Notes under the pieces: model-generated
Told to the model about the DNA's origin: nothing
Database searches by the model: none
The model's input: only the letters and a program-made list of their open reading frames with translations
Made by a program: the position numbers and the translations under genes
Part shown: one piece after another, positions 1 to 9,588 of the stretch
Layout of the letters: each line of letters opens with the position of its first letter
How positions within the stretch are numbered: position 1 is the first letter of the stretch
Assembly: GCF_008329985.2 (NCBI RefSeq)
Contig: NZ_CP038437.2
Location: 2,480,001-2,544,000, forward strand
Origin: Halomonas binhaiensis
Lineage (GTDB): Bacteria; Pseudomonadota; Gammaproteobacteria; Pseudomonadales; Halomonadaceae
Direction of reading: 5' to 3'
DNA: 64,000 nt

Positions 1-850
1 GATCAGCGAGAGGAACATCCACCGTGGCAACGGATTTTCCCGCACTGGCGTCCTCGGTATAGATCATCTTGATCAGCTTGGAACCAAGGTTGCGGCGCAG
101 AACTGCTGGGCGTCCTGCAGCCAGCGTCGGCTTATGCACGTAAAACTCATCGGGGTTGACCGCCCCCTGAACCACTGTCTCACCCAGTCCCCAGGAAGCA
201 GTGACGAAAACAGCCTCGCGGAAACCTGATTCAGTATCCAGGGTGAACATGACGCCACTGGCGCCCGTCTCGGAACGCACCATCTTCTGTACACCGGCGG
301 ACAGCGCTACGTTCTCATGCGCGTAACCGCGGTGGACACGGTAGGAAATGGCACGATCATTGAACAGGGAAGCAAACACCTCGTGCACGGCACGCTTGAT
401 GTTGTCGTAGCCTTCAATGTTGAGGAAGGTCTCCTGCTGACCCGCAAAGGAAGCATCCGGAAGGTCTTCTGCGGTAGCAGAGCTGCGCACAGCGACCTTG
501 AGGTTCGGGTGCTTGCTGAGCATGAGCTCATAGGCTTCACCCAGCGCAGACTCGAAAGCCGGGGGGAGTGGCGTATCGATGATCCATTGACGGATCTTGG
601 CACCTGCTTCTGCCAGAGCGGCGACATCGTCGACATCCAGGCGAGCCAGTTCAGCATTGATACGATCGTTGAGCCCTTCATGAGCAAGAAACTCACGATA
701 GGCATCAGCCGTAGTGGCAAAACCACCGGGGACTGTCACACCTGCGCCTGACAGATGGGAGATCATTTCACCCAGTGATGCATTCTTGCCGCCTACGCGC
801 TCGACGTCATTCATACCCAACTGATCGAACCACAGAATGTACTTTTCCAC
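1..850 (-). CDS. ppsA: Phosphoenolpyruvate synthase, N-terminal part (partial)
   Basis: Phosphoenolpyruvate synthase makes PEP from pyruvate, ATP and water for gluconeogenesis in the cytosol. About 283 N-terminal residues are present; the rest lies beyond the left edge. The N-terminus reads [29 protein letters not shown], and later stretches [20 protein letters not shown] and [18 protein letters not shown] are typical of the PPDK/PEP-synthase ATP-grasp domain. The start is a GTG at 848-850 with a G-rich Shine-Dalgarno (AAGGGGG) just upstream. It is divergent from ppsR, its usual regulator, across 295 bp. The C-terminal phosphohistidine and PEP-binding domains cannot be checked here. Confidence 0.95.
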   Translation of the reverse strand, partial: MEKYILWFDQLGMNDVERVGGKNASLGEMISHLSGAGVTVPGGFATTADAYREFLAHEGLNDRINAELARLDVDDVAALAEAGAKIRQWIIDTPLPPAFESALGEAYELMLSKHPNLKVAVRSSATAEDLPDASFAGQQETFLNIEGYDNIKRAVHEVFASLFNDRAISYRVHRGYAHENVALSAGVQKMVRSETGASGVMFTLDTESGFREAVFVTASWGLGETVVQGAVNPDEFYVHKPTLAAGRPAVLRRNLGSKLIKMIYTEDASAGKSVATVDVPLAD

Positions 851-1145
851 CTTAGCCCCCTTTCTTGGCTATTCAGTGCCTCGGATCCATCCCGTTCAGG
901 TTCATCTCGAGGCATCATGAATTGGATGCAGGCGACTCTAACAGCGCTGTCCACCAAGCGCTATCAGTATAGGGGCGTAGTCACTGGAGGATTTTTACAA
1001 CACTCGGGGCATTTATCGGGATTTATGTAGTTTCACGTATTTTGCCTGACATGCCGTCACTTGCCGCAGCCGGCTCTGGCGGTGACAATGCGGGCATATG
1101 GCCTGTCTGGGCAGGCCACTACAAAAATGAGCAAAGAGCACCCTC
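851..1145. promoter_or_regulatory. ppsA/ppsR divergent intergenic region
   Basis: This 295-bp stretch holds the promoters for both ppsA (leftward) and ppsR (rightward). No ORF with a plausible ribosome site was seen. A 7-bp perfect stem TGGCCTG/CAGGCCA with a 6-base loop lies at 1099-1118, in the probable ppsR leader about 28 bp before its start. No operator could be recognised with confidence. Confidence 0.5.
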
Positions 1146-1979
1146 ATGACACGTACTGCTTTCTTCATTTCCGATGGTACTGGCATCACTGCCGAAAGCC
1201 TCGGCCGTAGTCTGCTGGCTCAGTTCGAGAATGTTGAGATTCGCAAACTGACCAAACCCTACATCGACACCATTGAAAAAGCGCACTCTCTGGTCGGCAT
1301 CATTGAGGCCACAGCCGTGCGTGATGGTGTCCAACCCATCATCATCGATACCATCGTCGACCAGAAGATTCGTGAAGTGATTCGGGCTGCACCAGGCTTC
1401 AAGGTCGATATCTTCTCGACCTTCCTCGAGCCCCTGGAGAGAGAGCTGGAAACTCACTCCTCTTACAGTGTCGGACGCACCCATGCCATTGCCAGTGATG
1501 CCGCCTACATGGATCGCATCCACTCAGTGCATTTCGCTCTCGACAACGATGACGGGGCCCGAACCCATCAGTACGACCAGGCCGATGTCATCCTTGTTGG
1601 TGTATCCCGCTGCGGCAAGACACCGACATCGTTGTACCTGGCCTTGCAGTTCGGTATTCGAGCCGCCAACTACCCCCTGACCGAAGATGACCAGGATGAA
1701 GATGGCACCCTGAAACTGCCTCCCGTATTGGCCAAACATCGCCACAAGCTGTTCGGACTGACCATCGACCCACGCCGCTTGGCTGCCATCCGCCATGAAC
1801 GCCGCCCCAACAGCCGTTACAGCTCCATGGACCAGTGCATGCAGGAAGTTTCGCAGGCTGAAGCGTTATATCGTCAGCTGCATATTCCGTTCATCGATAC
1901 GACACGCTTCTCGGTGGAAGAAATCTCCACCCGGATGATCGCAGAGACAGGCATCAATCGCCGAGTCTCGCCTCGCTGA
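1146..1979 (+). CDS. ppsR: PEP synthase regulatory protein (kinase/pyrophosphorylase)
   Basis: PpsR (DUF299 family) is a bifunctional ADP-dependent kinase and Pi-dependent pyrophosphorylase that inactivates and reactivates PEP synthase by phosphorylating a threonine next to its catalytic histidine. The 277-residue length fits the family. The N-terminus [17 protein letters not shown] and the P-loop-like [15 protein letters not shown] (about residues 151-165) are family hallmarks, as is the conserved GLTIDPRRL region. Divergent linkage to ppsA supports the assignment. The C-terminal [11 protein letters not shown] segment is also typical. Confidence 0.95.
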   Translation: MTRTAFFISDGTGITAESLGRSLLAQFENVEIRKLTKPYIDTIEKAHSLVGIIEATAVRDGVQPIIIDTIVDQKIREVIRAAPGFKVDIFSTFLEPLERELETHSSYSVGRTHAIASDAAYMDRIHSVHFALDNDDGARTHQYDQADVILVGVSRCGKTPTSLYLALQFGIRAANYPLTEDDQDEDGTLKLPPVLAKHRHKLFGLTIDPRRLAAIRHERRPNSRYSSMDQCMQEVSQAEALYRQLHIPFIDTTRFSVEEISTRMIAETGINRRVSPR

Positions 1980-2058
1980 AACCATTGATGATCCGCCGGG
2001 CCAATTTGGAATCCGCAACAATTGTGCTGATCTGGGACAAGGGTAGGTAGTCTACTCT

Positions 2059-2086
2059 TTGCAATGAGATTGTCTCTCGTTACTAT
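2059..2086 (+). promoter_or_regulatory. Candidate Fur-regulated promoter
   Basis: A -35-like TTGCAA (2059-2064) and a -10-like TACTAT (2081-2086) are 16 bp apart. Between and over them lies an imperfect palindrome at 2063-2081 (AATGAGA, five bases, TCTCGTT), close to the AATGAGAAT-type Fur boxes of gammaproteobacteria. The position would let Fur-Fe block RNA polymerase directly. It precedes a four-gene cluster of iron-associated families. Fur binding is inferred from sequence only. Confidence 0.5.
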
Positions 2087-2121
2087 TTTCATCTCGGCTT
2101 ATCAATAACAAGGATTCCATC

Positions 2122-3423
2122 ATGGCCCAGCATTTCGCTCCTCGCCCGTTATCCGCACTTGTCGCAACCTGCATACTTTCCATCCCCTTCACCACCACTG
2201 CCATGGCCAATGCCACGGAAGGTGGGGATGTCACACCGCAGCAGGTGGTCTCTCACTATGCTGATCTGGCACACAACACCTACACCGATGCGCTGAAGAG
2301 TGCCAAGCAGCTCAATCAAGCCGTCGATACCCTGCTGGCCTCCCCCACGCCTGAGGCACTGGCCTCAGCCCGTCAAGCCTGGCGCCAGGCTCGAGTGAGC
2401 TATCAGCAAAGCGAGGTGTTCCGCTTCGGCAACCCAGTGGTGGACGACTGGGAAGGCCAGCTCAATGCCTGGCCTCTGGATGAAGGCCTGATCGACTACG
2501 TCGCCGAAGACCGCTACGAACACGAATTGGGCAATGCCGGCGCTACCGCCAATATCATTGCCTCGGAAAGCATTACCGTGGGCGGCGAGGATCTGGATGT
2601 TTCCGAGCTTACGCCAGAGCTGCTGGCCAGTCTGAATGAAGTCGGAGGCTCCGAGGCCAACGTTGCCACGGGGTATCACGCCATCGAATTTCTACTCTGG
2701 GGGCAGGATCTCCACGGCTATGACCCTGGTGCAGGAGAACGCGAAGCCACGGACTTTGCGCAAGACGATACCTGCACCAATGACCACTGCGATCGCCGCC
2801 GTACTTATCTCGACGCCGCCACCGACCTGCTGGTCTCTGACCTGGAATGGATGGTGGATCAGTGGGCCCCAGGTAATGACGTCAACTATCGCAGTGAATT
2901 GCTTGCCGCTCCGCCCCAGGAAGGCCTGCGGCGCATCCTGTTCGGCATGGGGTCGCTATCACTGGGAGAACTGGCAGGAGAGCGCATGAAGGTTGCTCTG
3001 GAAGCCAACTCCTACGAGGACGAACACGACTGTTTCAGCGACAACACCCACAACTCTCACTATTACAATGGCCAGGGCATCCAGAATGTCTACACCGGCC
3101 ATTTCGAGCGCATGGACGGTACCACTTTTGACGGCCCCTCCATGGAGGACTTGCTCAAGCAGAGCGATCCTGAACTGTCCGCGACGTTGAGCCAGGAAAT
3201 CGATGCATCAATGAGCGCACTGGGTGAGCTGAAGTCCCGGGCAGAGTCCAATGACGACCCCATGACATTCGACATGATGATCGCCCCGGGCAATGAGGAA
3301 GGTGCCACCTTGGTCAACAATGCCATCCTGGCACTGGTGACCCAGACAGGCAGCATTGAGAAAGCCGCCATCGACCTTGGGGTCGACAACCTGCAGTCCG
3401 ATGATGCAGGACACAGCTTCTGA
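2122..3423 (+). CDS. Imelysin (peptidase M75) family iron-regulated protein
   Basis: A 433-residue exported protein of the imelysin family, which includes IrpA/ICMP and the M75 domain of EfeO. These periplasmic or surface proteins are tied to iron uptake; the peptidase label is historical and activity is doubtful for most members. A signal peptide ends near ATAMA at about residue 30. The core motif GYHAIEFLLWGQDLHG carries the conserved HxxE metal-binding signature. Cysteine-bearing DDTCTNDHCDRR is usual in the IrpA subgroup. The start has AAGGA 7 bases upstream. The gene overlaps the next by one base, so the four genes to 7096 probably form one operon. Confidence 0.9.
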   Translation: MAQHFAPRPLSALVATCILSIPFTTTAMANATEGGDVTPQQVVSHYADLAHNTYTDALKSAKQLNQAVDTLLASPTPEALASARQAWRQARVSYQQSEVFRFGNPVVDDWEGQLNAWPLDEGLIDYVAEDRYEHELGNAGATANIIASESITVGGEDLDVSELTPELLASLNEVGGSEANVATGYHAIEFLLWGQDLHGYDPGAGEREATDFAQDDTCTNDHCDRRRTYLDAATDLLVSDLEWMVDQWAPGNDVNYRSELLAAPPQEGLRRILFGMGSLSLGELAGERMKVALEANSYEDEHDCFSDNTHNSHYYNGQGIQNVYTGHFERMDGTTFDGPSMEDLLKQSDPELSATLSQEIDASMSALGELKSRAESNDDPMTFDMMIAPGNEEGATLVNNAILALVTQTGSIEKAAIDLGVDNLQSDDAGHSF

Positions 3424-4838
3424 TGATCCGAATCACTACCTCACAGCTGGCAACACTGGGTGTGTTGCCGCTGTGCATGACATTCACGCTGGCCTCTCCT
3501 GTGTTGAGCGCTTCCATTCAGGACACCCCCATGAGTGGAGGCGAAGGTTCGGTCGAACAATTCGACCATAACGCCTATTCACTACCACTGAAAAACCTGC
3601 CCATGACCGGACGCCTGGACTTCAGTGTCGGCAACAGTTTCTTTCGCAACCCTTGGGTGGTAGCACCGTCCAGCACTGATGCACGCGATGGGCTAGGCCC
3701 GTTGATCAACACCAACAGCTGCCAGGGATGCCATATCAAGGATGGGCGAGGTCATCCACCGGCACCTGGCCAGCGCCCGGTCTCACTCTTCCTGCGCTTG
3801 TCGATGCCAGCCACCAACGAGGATAGCGAAGTCGTGCGCATGACCGGTGTGGTGCCAGTGCCCCACTATGGACGCCAGTTGCAAACGGCGGCGATTCCCG
3901 GAGCCAGGCCTGAAGCAGATATGGTACTCAGCTATTCCGACAGAAAAGTGACGCTGTCCGATGGCACCGAAGTATCACTTCAGGTGCCGGACTATCGCAT
4001 CGAAAAGCCCGCTTATGGCCCCCTGCCGGAAGACATGTTGACCTCCCCTCGGGTCGCCCCGCCGATGATTGGCCTGGGTCTGCTCGAAGTGGTGCCGGAA
4101 GAACAGCTCCTGGAGTATGCGGATCCCGATGATAGTGACGGAGATGGTATTTCCGGCCGCCCCAATCATGTCTGGGATGCACGCAAGGAAAGCACGGTAC
4201 TCGGTCGTTTCGGCTGGAAAGCCGGGGAACCCACCATCGAGCAGCAGAGCCTGCATGCCTTTGCCGGCGACATGGGGCTGACCTCCAGCCTGGCGCCTGC
4301 CACGGACTGCATGCCAGAGCAAGATTGCAATGAGTTTGCCAGCGGCGGAACCCCGGAAGTGTCCGACAAGGTCGCCAATTTCGTGACCTTCTATGCTCAG
4401 AGCCTGGCTGTCCCTCAGCGGCGCGGCATGGATGATCCTGCTGTACAGGCCGGTGCCAGGCTCTTCAACGACATTGGCTGCAGCAGTTGTCACCGCCCCA
4501 GCCTGACCACGGCCGATAAGACGCCCCGCCCGGAAATGGCCAACCAGACGTTGTGGCCCTACAGCGACCTGCTGCTGCATGACATGGGTGAGGCACTAGC
4601 GGATGGCCGCCCCGAGTATGAAGCCGATGGCCAAGAATGGCGCACACCCCCACTCTGGGGAGTCGGCCTGGCACAAAGTATCAACGAGCGTGCCGGATTT
4701 CTGCATGACGGCCGTGCGCGAACCCTGGAAGAGGCCATTCTATGGCACGCTGGCGAAGCTGAAGACAGCACCCTGGCCTATCGTGATCTTTCCGCGGAAC
4801 AGCGCTCCCAGCTGAACGAGTTCCTGAATTCACTGTGA
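3423..4838 (+). CDS. Di-haem oxidoreductase family protein (DUF1111)
   Basis: A 471-residue exported c-type cytochrome of the di-haem oxidoreductase (thiol oxidoreductase, DUF1111) family. A signal peptide covers about residues 1-29. Two haem-binding CxxCH motifs are visible: CQGCH at 100-104 and CSSCH at 353-357. The acidic stretch DPDDSDGDGISGRPN resembles a calcium-binding loop typical of the family, and GFLHDGRARTLEEAILWH is the conserved C-terminal block. It sits between two imelysin genes, the arrangement known from Pseudomonas, where it is linked to iron. A redox role in iron acquisition is inferred; the electron partner is unknown. Confidence 0.9.
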   Translation: MIRITTSQLATLGVLPLCMTFTLASPVLSASIQDTPMSGGEGSVEQFDHNAYSLPLKNLPMTGRLDFSVGNSFFRNPWVVAPSSTDARDGLGPLINTNSCQGCHIKDGRGHPPAPGQRPVSLFLRLSMPATNEDSEVVRMTGVVPVPHYGRQLQTAAIPGARPEADMVLSYSDRKVTLSDGTEVSLQVPDYRIEKPAYGPLPEDMLTSPRVAPPMIGLGLLEVVPEEQLLEYADPDDSDGDGISGRPNHVWDARKESTVLGRFGWKAGEPTIEQQSLHAFAGDMGLTSSLAPATDCMPEQDCNEFASGGTPEVSDKVANFVTFYAQSLAVPQRRGMDDPAVQAGARLFNDIGCSSCHRPSLTTADKTPRPEMANQTLWPYSDLLLHDMGEALADGRPEYEADGQEWRTPPLWGVGLAQSINERAGFLHDGRARTLEEAILWHAGEAEDSTLAYRDLSAEQRSQLNEFLNSL

Positions 4839-5902
4839 TTTACATGAACGGCGTGGTTTCCATGAACGGCATGATTTCCCTGAACTGCCCTAGGGCCGTC
4901 GGCATCGCTTGTCTGTCGCTACTCTCGGTATCTTCCCAGGCTGCCGATACATCCGTGACTCCACGCCAGCAGTGGTATCAGGATATTGGTGCACTCTACA
5001 CCAGGCTGGCCGAGGCCACCGACCAATTGCAGGAAGACGCCACCGCCTTGTGCTCTGCACCAGAAGCAAACAGCGAAAGCCAATTGCGTTCGGACTGGCT
5101 CTCTGCCTATCGCGCCTGGCAAGCCGTACGCTTTGTCGACTTCGGCCCCATCGAAGTCAATAGCCGTGCCTGGCAGCTGCAGTTCTGGCCAGACAAGAAG
5201 AACCTGGTTGGCAGCCGGATCAAGGCCCGACTGCATCAGGACACGCAGGTCTCCCAGTCTGACATCGATGGAGCGGGTGTCGCAGAGCAAGGGTTTCCTG
5301 CATTGGAAGCCCTGCTGTATGACGAGGGAATGGCTGATTTGACACTCTCTGCGGAGCAACCCTGTGCCCTGCTCCAGGCTATCTCGACTCACCTGAACGA
5401 GACGAGCACGGCTTTGGTGACAGATTGGGAGGCTTTCGGGGATTACTACCAGTCTACCGACAGCATGACGCAAGCCACGCTTCACGCTGCCATGCAGACG
5501 CTGGAAACCATTGAAGACAAGCGCCTTGGCGGTCCCATCGGGATGATGGGCAGCCCCGCCAACGCCTATCGCGCAGAAGCCTGGCGCAGCGATGCTTCGA
5601 TCAGCCTGATCGAGGCCAGCCTGCAGGGCCTGAAGGAAGGGTTTCTACCAGGCCTGATAGCGAGCCTCGACAATATTGATCGCAGCGATCTTGCACAAGC
5701 CTTCGACAGCCAGCTCGACAAGACGATCAAGCAGGCACAGGAACTTGATGGCGGCATCGCCAGCGGGCTGGAAGACGCCGATGCCCAGGCGGGCTTGACC
5801 ACGCTCTATATGAAGGTCGCTCAGTTACGCCAACTGCTCAACGAACAGATCGCCAGTGCCCTTGGGGTAGTGCGCGGGTTCAACTCCAGCGATGGCGATT
5901 GA
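4835..5902 (+). CDS. Second imelysin family protein
   Basis: A 355-residue imelysin-family protein with an N-terminal export signal ending near SSQAA. It is paralogous in family, not closely in sequence, to the gene at 2122. Diagnostic stretches are FVDFGPIEVNSRAWQLQFWPDKKN and the GFPALEALLYDEG block, the counterpart of the GYHAIEFLLW motif in which the first His is replaced. The GTG at 4835 overlaps the stop of the previous gene (GTGA), suggesting translational coupling, but ATG codons at 4844, 4862 and 4871 are also possible. The first 20 codons contain an imperfect 18-bp tandem repeat (4841-4894), which blurs the true start. Confidence 0.85.
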   Translation: MIYMNGVVSMNGMISLNCPRAVGIACLSLLSVSSQAADTSVTPRQQWYQDIGALYTRLAEATDQLQEDATALCSAPEANSESQLRSDWLSAYRAWQAVRFVDFGPIEVNSRAWQLQFWPDKKNLVGSRIKARLHQDTQVSQSDIDGAGVAEQGFPALEALLYDEGMADLTLSAEQPCALLQAISTHLNETSTALVTDWEAFGDYYQSTDSMTQATLHAAMQTLETIEDKRLGGPIGMMGSPANAYRAEAWRSDASISLIEASLQGLKEGFLPGLIASLDNIDRSDLAQAFDSQLDKTIKQAQELDGGIASGLEDADAQAGLTTLYMKVAQLRQLLNEQIASALGVVRGFNSSDGD

Positions 5903-5917
5903 TTGAGGAGCGGTATC

Positions 5918-7096
5918 GTGGCATTGGACAGACAGCGCCGGAAGCTATTGAAGCTGGGTCTTGTCAAACTGGGTCTTGCAAAACGGAGTCTTTTTAAACT
6001 AGGCCTTGGCAGCCTGGGGGCTGGCTTCGCCCTGGGTGGGACGAACCTGGCAACGGCACAACGGGTTTTAGACAATCAGGAAAACCGGCGCCAATGGTTC
6101 TTCAGCGCTGTCGATGATCCCGAGGGGAACCACCACCTGGCCGGTATCCACCGCGACGGCAGCGAATACTTTCTACTGCCGGCCCCCGAGCGCTGCCACG
6201 GTGGCTGCCTGCACCCTCACCAGCCTCAGGCAGTACTCTTCGCACGCCGCCCTGGCCGCCACTTCCACGTTGTTGATGCACGCCACCATCGCGAACTGCA
6301 AAGCATCGATGCAGGCCCGGGATACCACTTCTATGGCCATGGCGTTTTCGACCCATCTGGACGCTGGCTCTACGTGACCGCCAACCGTCTTGAGGATGCC
6401 ATGGGCCTGGTAAGGGTCTACGACGCCAATGCGGGCTATGCTCATCACCATGACATTGAGCTGGATGGTATCGGCCCCCATGAACTCAAGCTGATGCCAG
6501 ATGGTGATACCCTGATTGTGGCCCTCGGGGGGATAAGGACACATCCAGATAGTGGCCGTATCAAGTTGAACCTCGAAGACATGGACCCGGCCTTGCTGTT
6601 GGTGAACCGTCACAGCGGCGAAATTCAAGCCCGCCACAGGCCATCCCATCATCAGCTCAGCGTTCGCCACCTCGATGTGGCAGCAAATGGCAGCGTAATC
6701 GTCGGCTATCAGTTTGAAGGCCCGGTCTGGGAAACACACCACCCACTGGTCGCTCACCTTGACCCTCAAGGCAAGTTTCACGAATTCGATCTCGGCGAGC
6801 TGCAGCCGAAGCTGGCCCAGTACACTGCCAGCGTAGCCGTCAGCCAGTCGCAGAGCGGCTCCTCCAGCAGCACCTTGATCACTGCTCCCCGAGGGGGGCG
6901 TATCATCATGCTCGACCAGCAAAGTGGAGATATCATCGCGGCACCCGAACTGGCGGATGCCGCAGGCGCCCGCTGTGATGGCCAGGGGGGATATATTGTC
7001 ACTACCGGAAATGGCGGGTTCTACCAGGTTTCTGCACAAGGTGGACTCACGCAACTGGCGAAACTGCCATTGCGCTGGGATAACCACCTCACCTAA
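5918..7096 (+). CDS. DUF1513 domain protein with Tat-like signal
   Basis: A 392-residue protein of the DUF1513 family, last gene of the imelysin cluster. The GTG start at 5918 is chosen because GAGG lies 10 bases upstream; an in-frame TTG at 5903 is less likely. The N-terminus has a twin-arginine-like RRKLLK followed by a hydrophobic run, so export by Tat is probable. The body (GHGVFDPSGRWLYVTANR, DGIGPHELKLMPDGDTLIVALGG) looks like a WD/YVTN-type beta-propeller. Codons 12-36 are made of five imperfect 15-bp repeats (5951-6025), giving a KLGLx pentapeptide periodicity in the signal region. The biochemical role is unknown; co-occurrence with imelysins suggests iron. Confidence 0.85.
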   Translation: MALDRQRRKLLKLGLVKLGLAKRSLFKLGLGSLGAGFALGGTNLATAQRVLDNQENRRQWFFSAVDDPEGNHHLAGIHRDGSEYFLLPAPERCHGGCLHPHQPQAVLFARRPGRHFHVVDARHHRELQSIDAGPGYHFYGHGVFDPSGRWLYVTANRLEDAMGLVRVYDANAGYAHHHDIELDGIGPHELKLMPDGDTLIVALGGIRTHPDSGRIKLNLEDMDPALLLVNRHSGEIQARHRPSHHQLSVRHLDVAANGSVIVGYQFEGPVWETHHPLVAHLDPQGKFHEFDLGELQPKLAQYTASVAVSQSQSGSSSSTLITAPRGGRIIMLDQQSGDIIAAPELADAAGARCDGQGGYIVTTGNGGFYQVSAQGGLTQLAKLPLRWDNHLT

Positions 7097-7121
7097 GGGC
7101 TTTGGCCGATGTCATGGCTCA

Positions 7122-8348
7122 TCAGCGCACAATACCCTCGGCCCGCAAGCGTGCAATGTTCTCTGCCGATAGCCCCATTTCCGTCAGCACTCTGTCACTA
7201 TGCTCCCCCAGAGCCGGTGGTGGCTGATCACCCGTGGCACTTTCCCCATCGAAGCGAAGAGGATTGGCCACCTGGGGAACGCCGTCTATGTTCCTGGCCA
7301 TGCCTCGATGACATACCTGAGGATCAGCAAAGACCTCGGGGAGCTTATGAATGGGACCTGCGGGAATCCCCAACGCTTCGAACTTTGCCAGCCACGCATC
7401 ACGCTCATCTCGCATAAGCGCGTTCTGGACCTCGGCCACCAATTCGTCTCGGTGAGCTACCCGCCCTTCATTGGTCGACCAGGGGCCATCGGCCCACTCT
7501 GGATGACCAAGCAACCCTGCCAGACGAGAGAACTGTCCATCATTACCGACGGTCAGCACCAGGTGCCCGTCAGCACAGGCAAACGCCTGGTACGGCACGA
7601 TATTGGGGTGGGCATTGCCGTAACGGGCAGGCGCTTTCCCACTGACCAGGGTATTGAGTGCCTGGTTGGCCAATGTCGCCACCTGTACATCGAGCAGTGC
7701 CAGATCGATGTGAGTGCCCTGCCCGGTTTCGCGACGGCGATGAAGCGCTGCCAGTACGCCAATGGTCGCGTACAGTCCTGTCATCACATCGGTAATCGCC
7801 ACGCCAGTCTTCATCGGCATGCCATCGGCTTCGCCAGTGAGACTCATCAGGCCTCCCATGGCCTGGATCATGAAGTCATAACCCGCTCGGTGGGCATAGG
7901 GGCCGGACTGACCAAAACCCGTGATTGAACATACGATCAGCTCCGGATTCAGCGCTCTCAAGCTCTCGGCATCAAGGCCGTATCGCTTGAGCCCGCCCAC
8001 CTTGAAGTTCTCCAGCACGATATCCGCCTGCTTGGCCAGATCACGTATCAAGGACTGCCCTTCGCTGGACGCCATGTCCACCGCCAACGACTGCTTGCCG
8101 CGGTTGGCACACAGAAAATAGGCCGCTTCTCGCAGCGTTTCGCCCTGGGCATCGCGGCCAGCAGCAAAGTGCCAGGGAGGCCCCCAACTGCGGGTATCAT
8201 CTCCCCGGATCGGATGCTCGATCTTGATCACTCGTGCCCCCAGGTCGGCCAGGAGTTGACCGGCCCATGGGCCGGCCAGCACGCGAGACATATCCAGCAC
8301 CATCACCCCGGACAAAGGCTTGCTAGCCGCCATGCTGTCGCTTGTCAT
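7122..8348 (-). CDS. gcdG: CaiB/BaiF family CoA-transferase (glutarate CoA-transferase likely)
   Basis: A class III CoA-transferase of 408 residues. The N-terminal LSGVMVLDMSRVLAGPWAGQLLADLGA and the GDDTRSWGPP, NRGKQSLAVD and GYDFMIQAMGG motifs define the family; the catalytic Asp is in the conserved IDLALLDVQVA block. It follows gcdH by 38 bp on the same strand, as in Pseudomonas, where the pair gcdHG degrades glutarate from lysine. Activation of glutarate with succinyl-CoA as donor is therefore the best guess. The transferase family is certain; the substrate is inferred from the neighbour. Confidence 0.85.
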   Translation of the reverse strand: MTSDSMAASKPLSGVMVLDMSRVLAGPWAGQLLADLGARVIKIEHPIRGDDTRSWGPPWHFAAGRDAQGETLREAAYFLCANRGKQSLAVDMASSEGQSLIRDLAKQADIVLENFKVGGLKRYGLDAESLRALNPELIVCSITGFGQSGPYAHRAGYDFMIQAMGGLMSLTGEADGMPMKTGVAITDVMTGLYATIGVLAALHRRRETGQGTHIDLALLDVQVATLANQALNTLVSGKAPARYGNAHPNIVPYQAFACADGHLVLTVGNDGQFSRLAGLLGHPEWADGPWSTNEGRVAHRDELVAEVQNALMRDERDAWLAKFEALGIPAGPIHKLPEVFADPQVCHRGMARNIDGVPQVANPLRFDGESATGDQPPPALGEHSDRVLTEMGLSAENIARLRAEGIVR

Positions 8349-8386
8349 TCTGTTGTTGTCTCCGTGGTTCGGTCAGATAAGGAGCA

Positions 8387-9568
8387 TCAGCCGGTAAAGG
8401 CCTGAATACCCGTCTGAGCACGACCAAGAATCAATGCATGAACGTCGTGAGTACCTTCGTATGTATTGACCGCCTCGAGATTCATGACATGACGAATGAC
8501 ATGGTATTCATCGCTGATGCCATTGCCGCCGTGCATGTCCCGGGCAACCCGGGCAATATCCAGCGCCTTGCCGCAGTTGTTGCGCTTGATCAGTGAAATG
8601 GCCTCGGGAACCAGTTGCCCTTCGTCGATCATCCGCCCTACCCGCAGCGATGCCTGCAGACCAAGTGCGATTTCGGTCTGCATGTCAGCGAGTTTCTTTT
8701 GTATCAACTGGTTGGCTGCCAGTGGGCGACCAAATTGCTTACGCTCCATGGTGTAGCTGCGAGCGGCATGCCAACAGGCTTCCGCCGCACCCATGCTGCC
8801 CCAGCTAATGCCATAACGTGCACGATTGAGACAGGAAAAAGGTCCTTTGAGCCCTTGTACACCAGGCAGACGCTGATCATCTGACACTTCCACATCCTGC
8901 ATGGCAATCTGCCCAGTGATGGAAGCACGCAGACTGAATTTGCCTTCGATCTTGGGAGCAGACAGGCCTGGCATGCCCTTTTCAAGGACGAAACCACGAA
9001 TCACGCCTTCATCATCCTTTGCCCAGACCACGAAGACATCGGCAATGGGGGAATTGGTGATCCAGGTCTTGGTGCCATTGAGGCGCCATCCAGCATCTGT
9101 GCGAGTCGCCCGCGTGACCATGCCGCCTGGATCCGAGCCGTGGTCCGGTTCTGTCAGACCAAAGCAGCCGACCCACTCACCACTGGCCAGACGAGGCAGG
9201 TACTTGTCGCGCTGGGACTCGCTACCAAAAGCATGGATGGGATACATGACCAAGCTGGACTGTACACTCATGGCGCTGCGATAGCCGGAATCGACACGCT
9301 CCACTTCACGAGCAATCAGGCCATAGCTGACATAGTTCATGCCAGCACACCCATAGCCATCGATGGTGACACCCAGCAATCCCAGCTCGCCCATCTCGTT
9401 CATGATCTCACGATCAAAACGCTCGTGACGGTTGGCTTCAAGCACTCTAGGTAACAGCTTTTCCTGGCAATAATCATGAGCTGTCTGGTGAACCATGCGC
9501 TCTTCTTCGCTGAGCTGGTCCACCAGACGGAACGGGTCTTCCCAAGTGACAGGGGTAATCTGACTCAC
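8387..9568 (-). CDS. gcdH: Glutaryl-CoA dehydrogenase
   Basis: FAD-dependent acyl-CoA dehydrogenase of 393 residues that oxidises and decarboxylates glutaryl-CoA to crotonyl-CoA in lysine and tryptophan degradation. The GTG start at 9566-9568 is preceded by GAGAGG; a longer upstream reading frame has no ribosome site. The substrate-binding segment [24 protein letters not shown] and the [17 protein letters not shown] catalytic region (Glu of YEGTHD) match GcdH rather than straight-chain enzymes. [15 protein letters not shown] is the flavin-binding motif. It is co-transcribed with the CoA-transferase downstream. No gcdR-type LysR gene is adjacent; a palindrome upstream may be the operator. Confidence 0.92.
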   Translation of the reverse strand: MSQITPVTWEDPFRLVDQLSEEERMVHQTAHDYCQEKLLPRVLEANRHERFDREIMNEMGELGLLGVTIDGYGCAGMNYVSYGLIAREVERVDSGYRSAMSVQSSLVMYPIHAFGSESQRDKYLPRLASGEWVGCFGLTEPDHGSDPGGMVTRATRTDAGWRLNGTKTWITNSPIADVFVVWAKDDEGVIRGFVLEKGMPGLSAPKIEGKFSLRASITGQIAMQDVEVSDDQRLPGVQGLKGPFSCLNRARYGISWGSMGAAEACWHAARSYTMERKQFGRPLAANQLIQKKLADMQTEIALGLQASLRVGRMIDEGQLVPEAISLIKRNNCGKALDIARVARDMHGGNGISDEYHVIRHVMNLEAVNTYEGTHDVHALILGRAQTGIQAFTG

Positions 9569-9588
9569 GGCAGCCTCTCTCAAAATAT

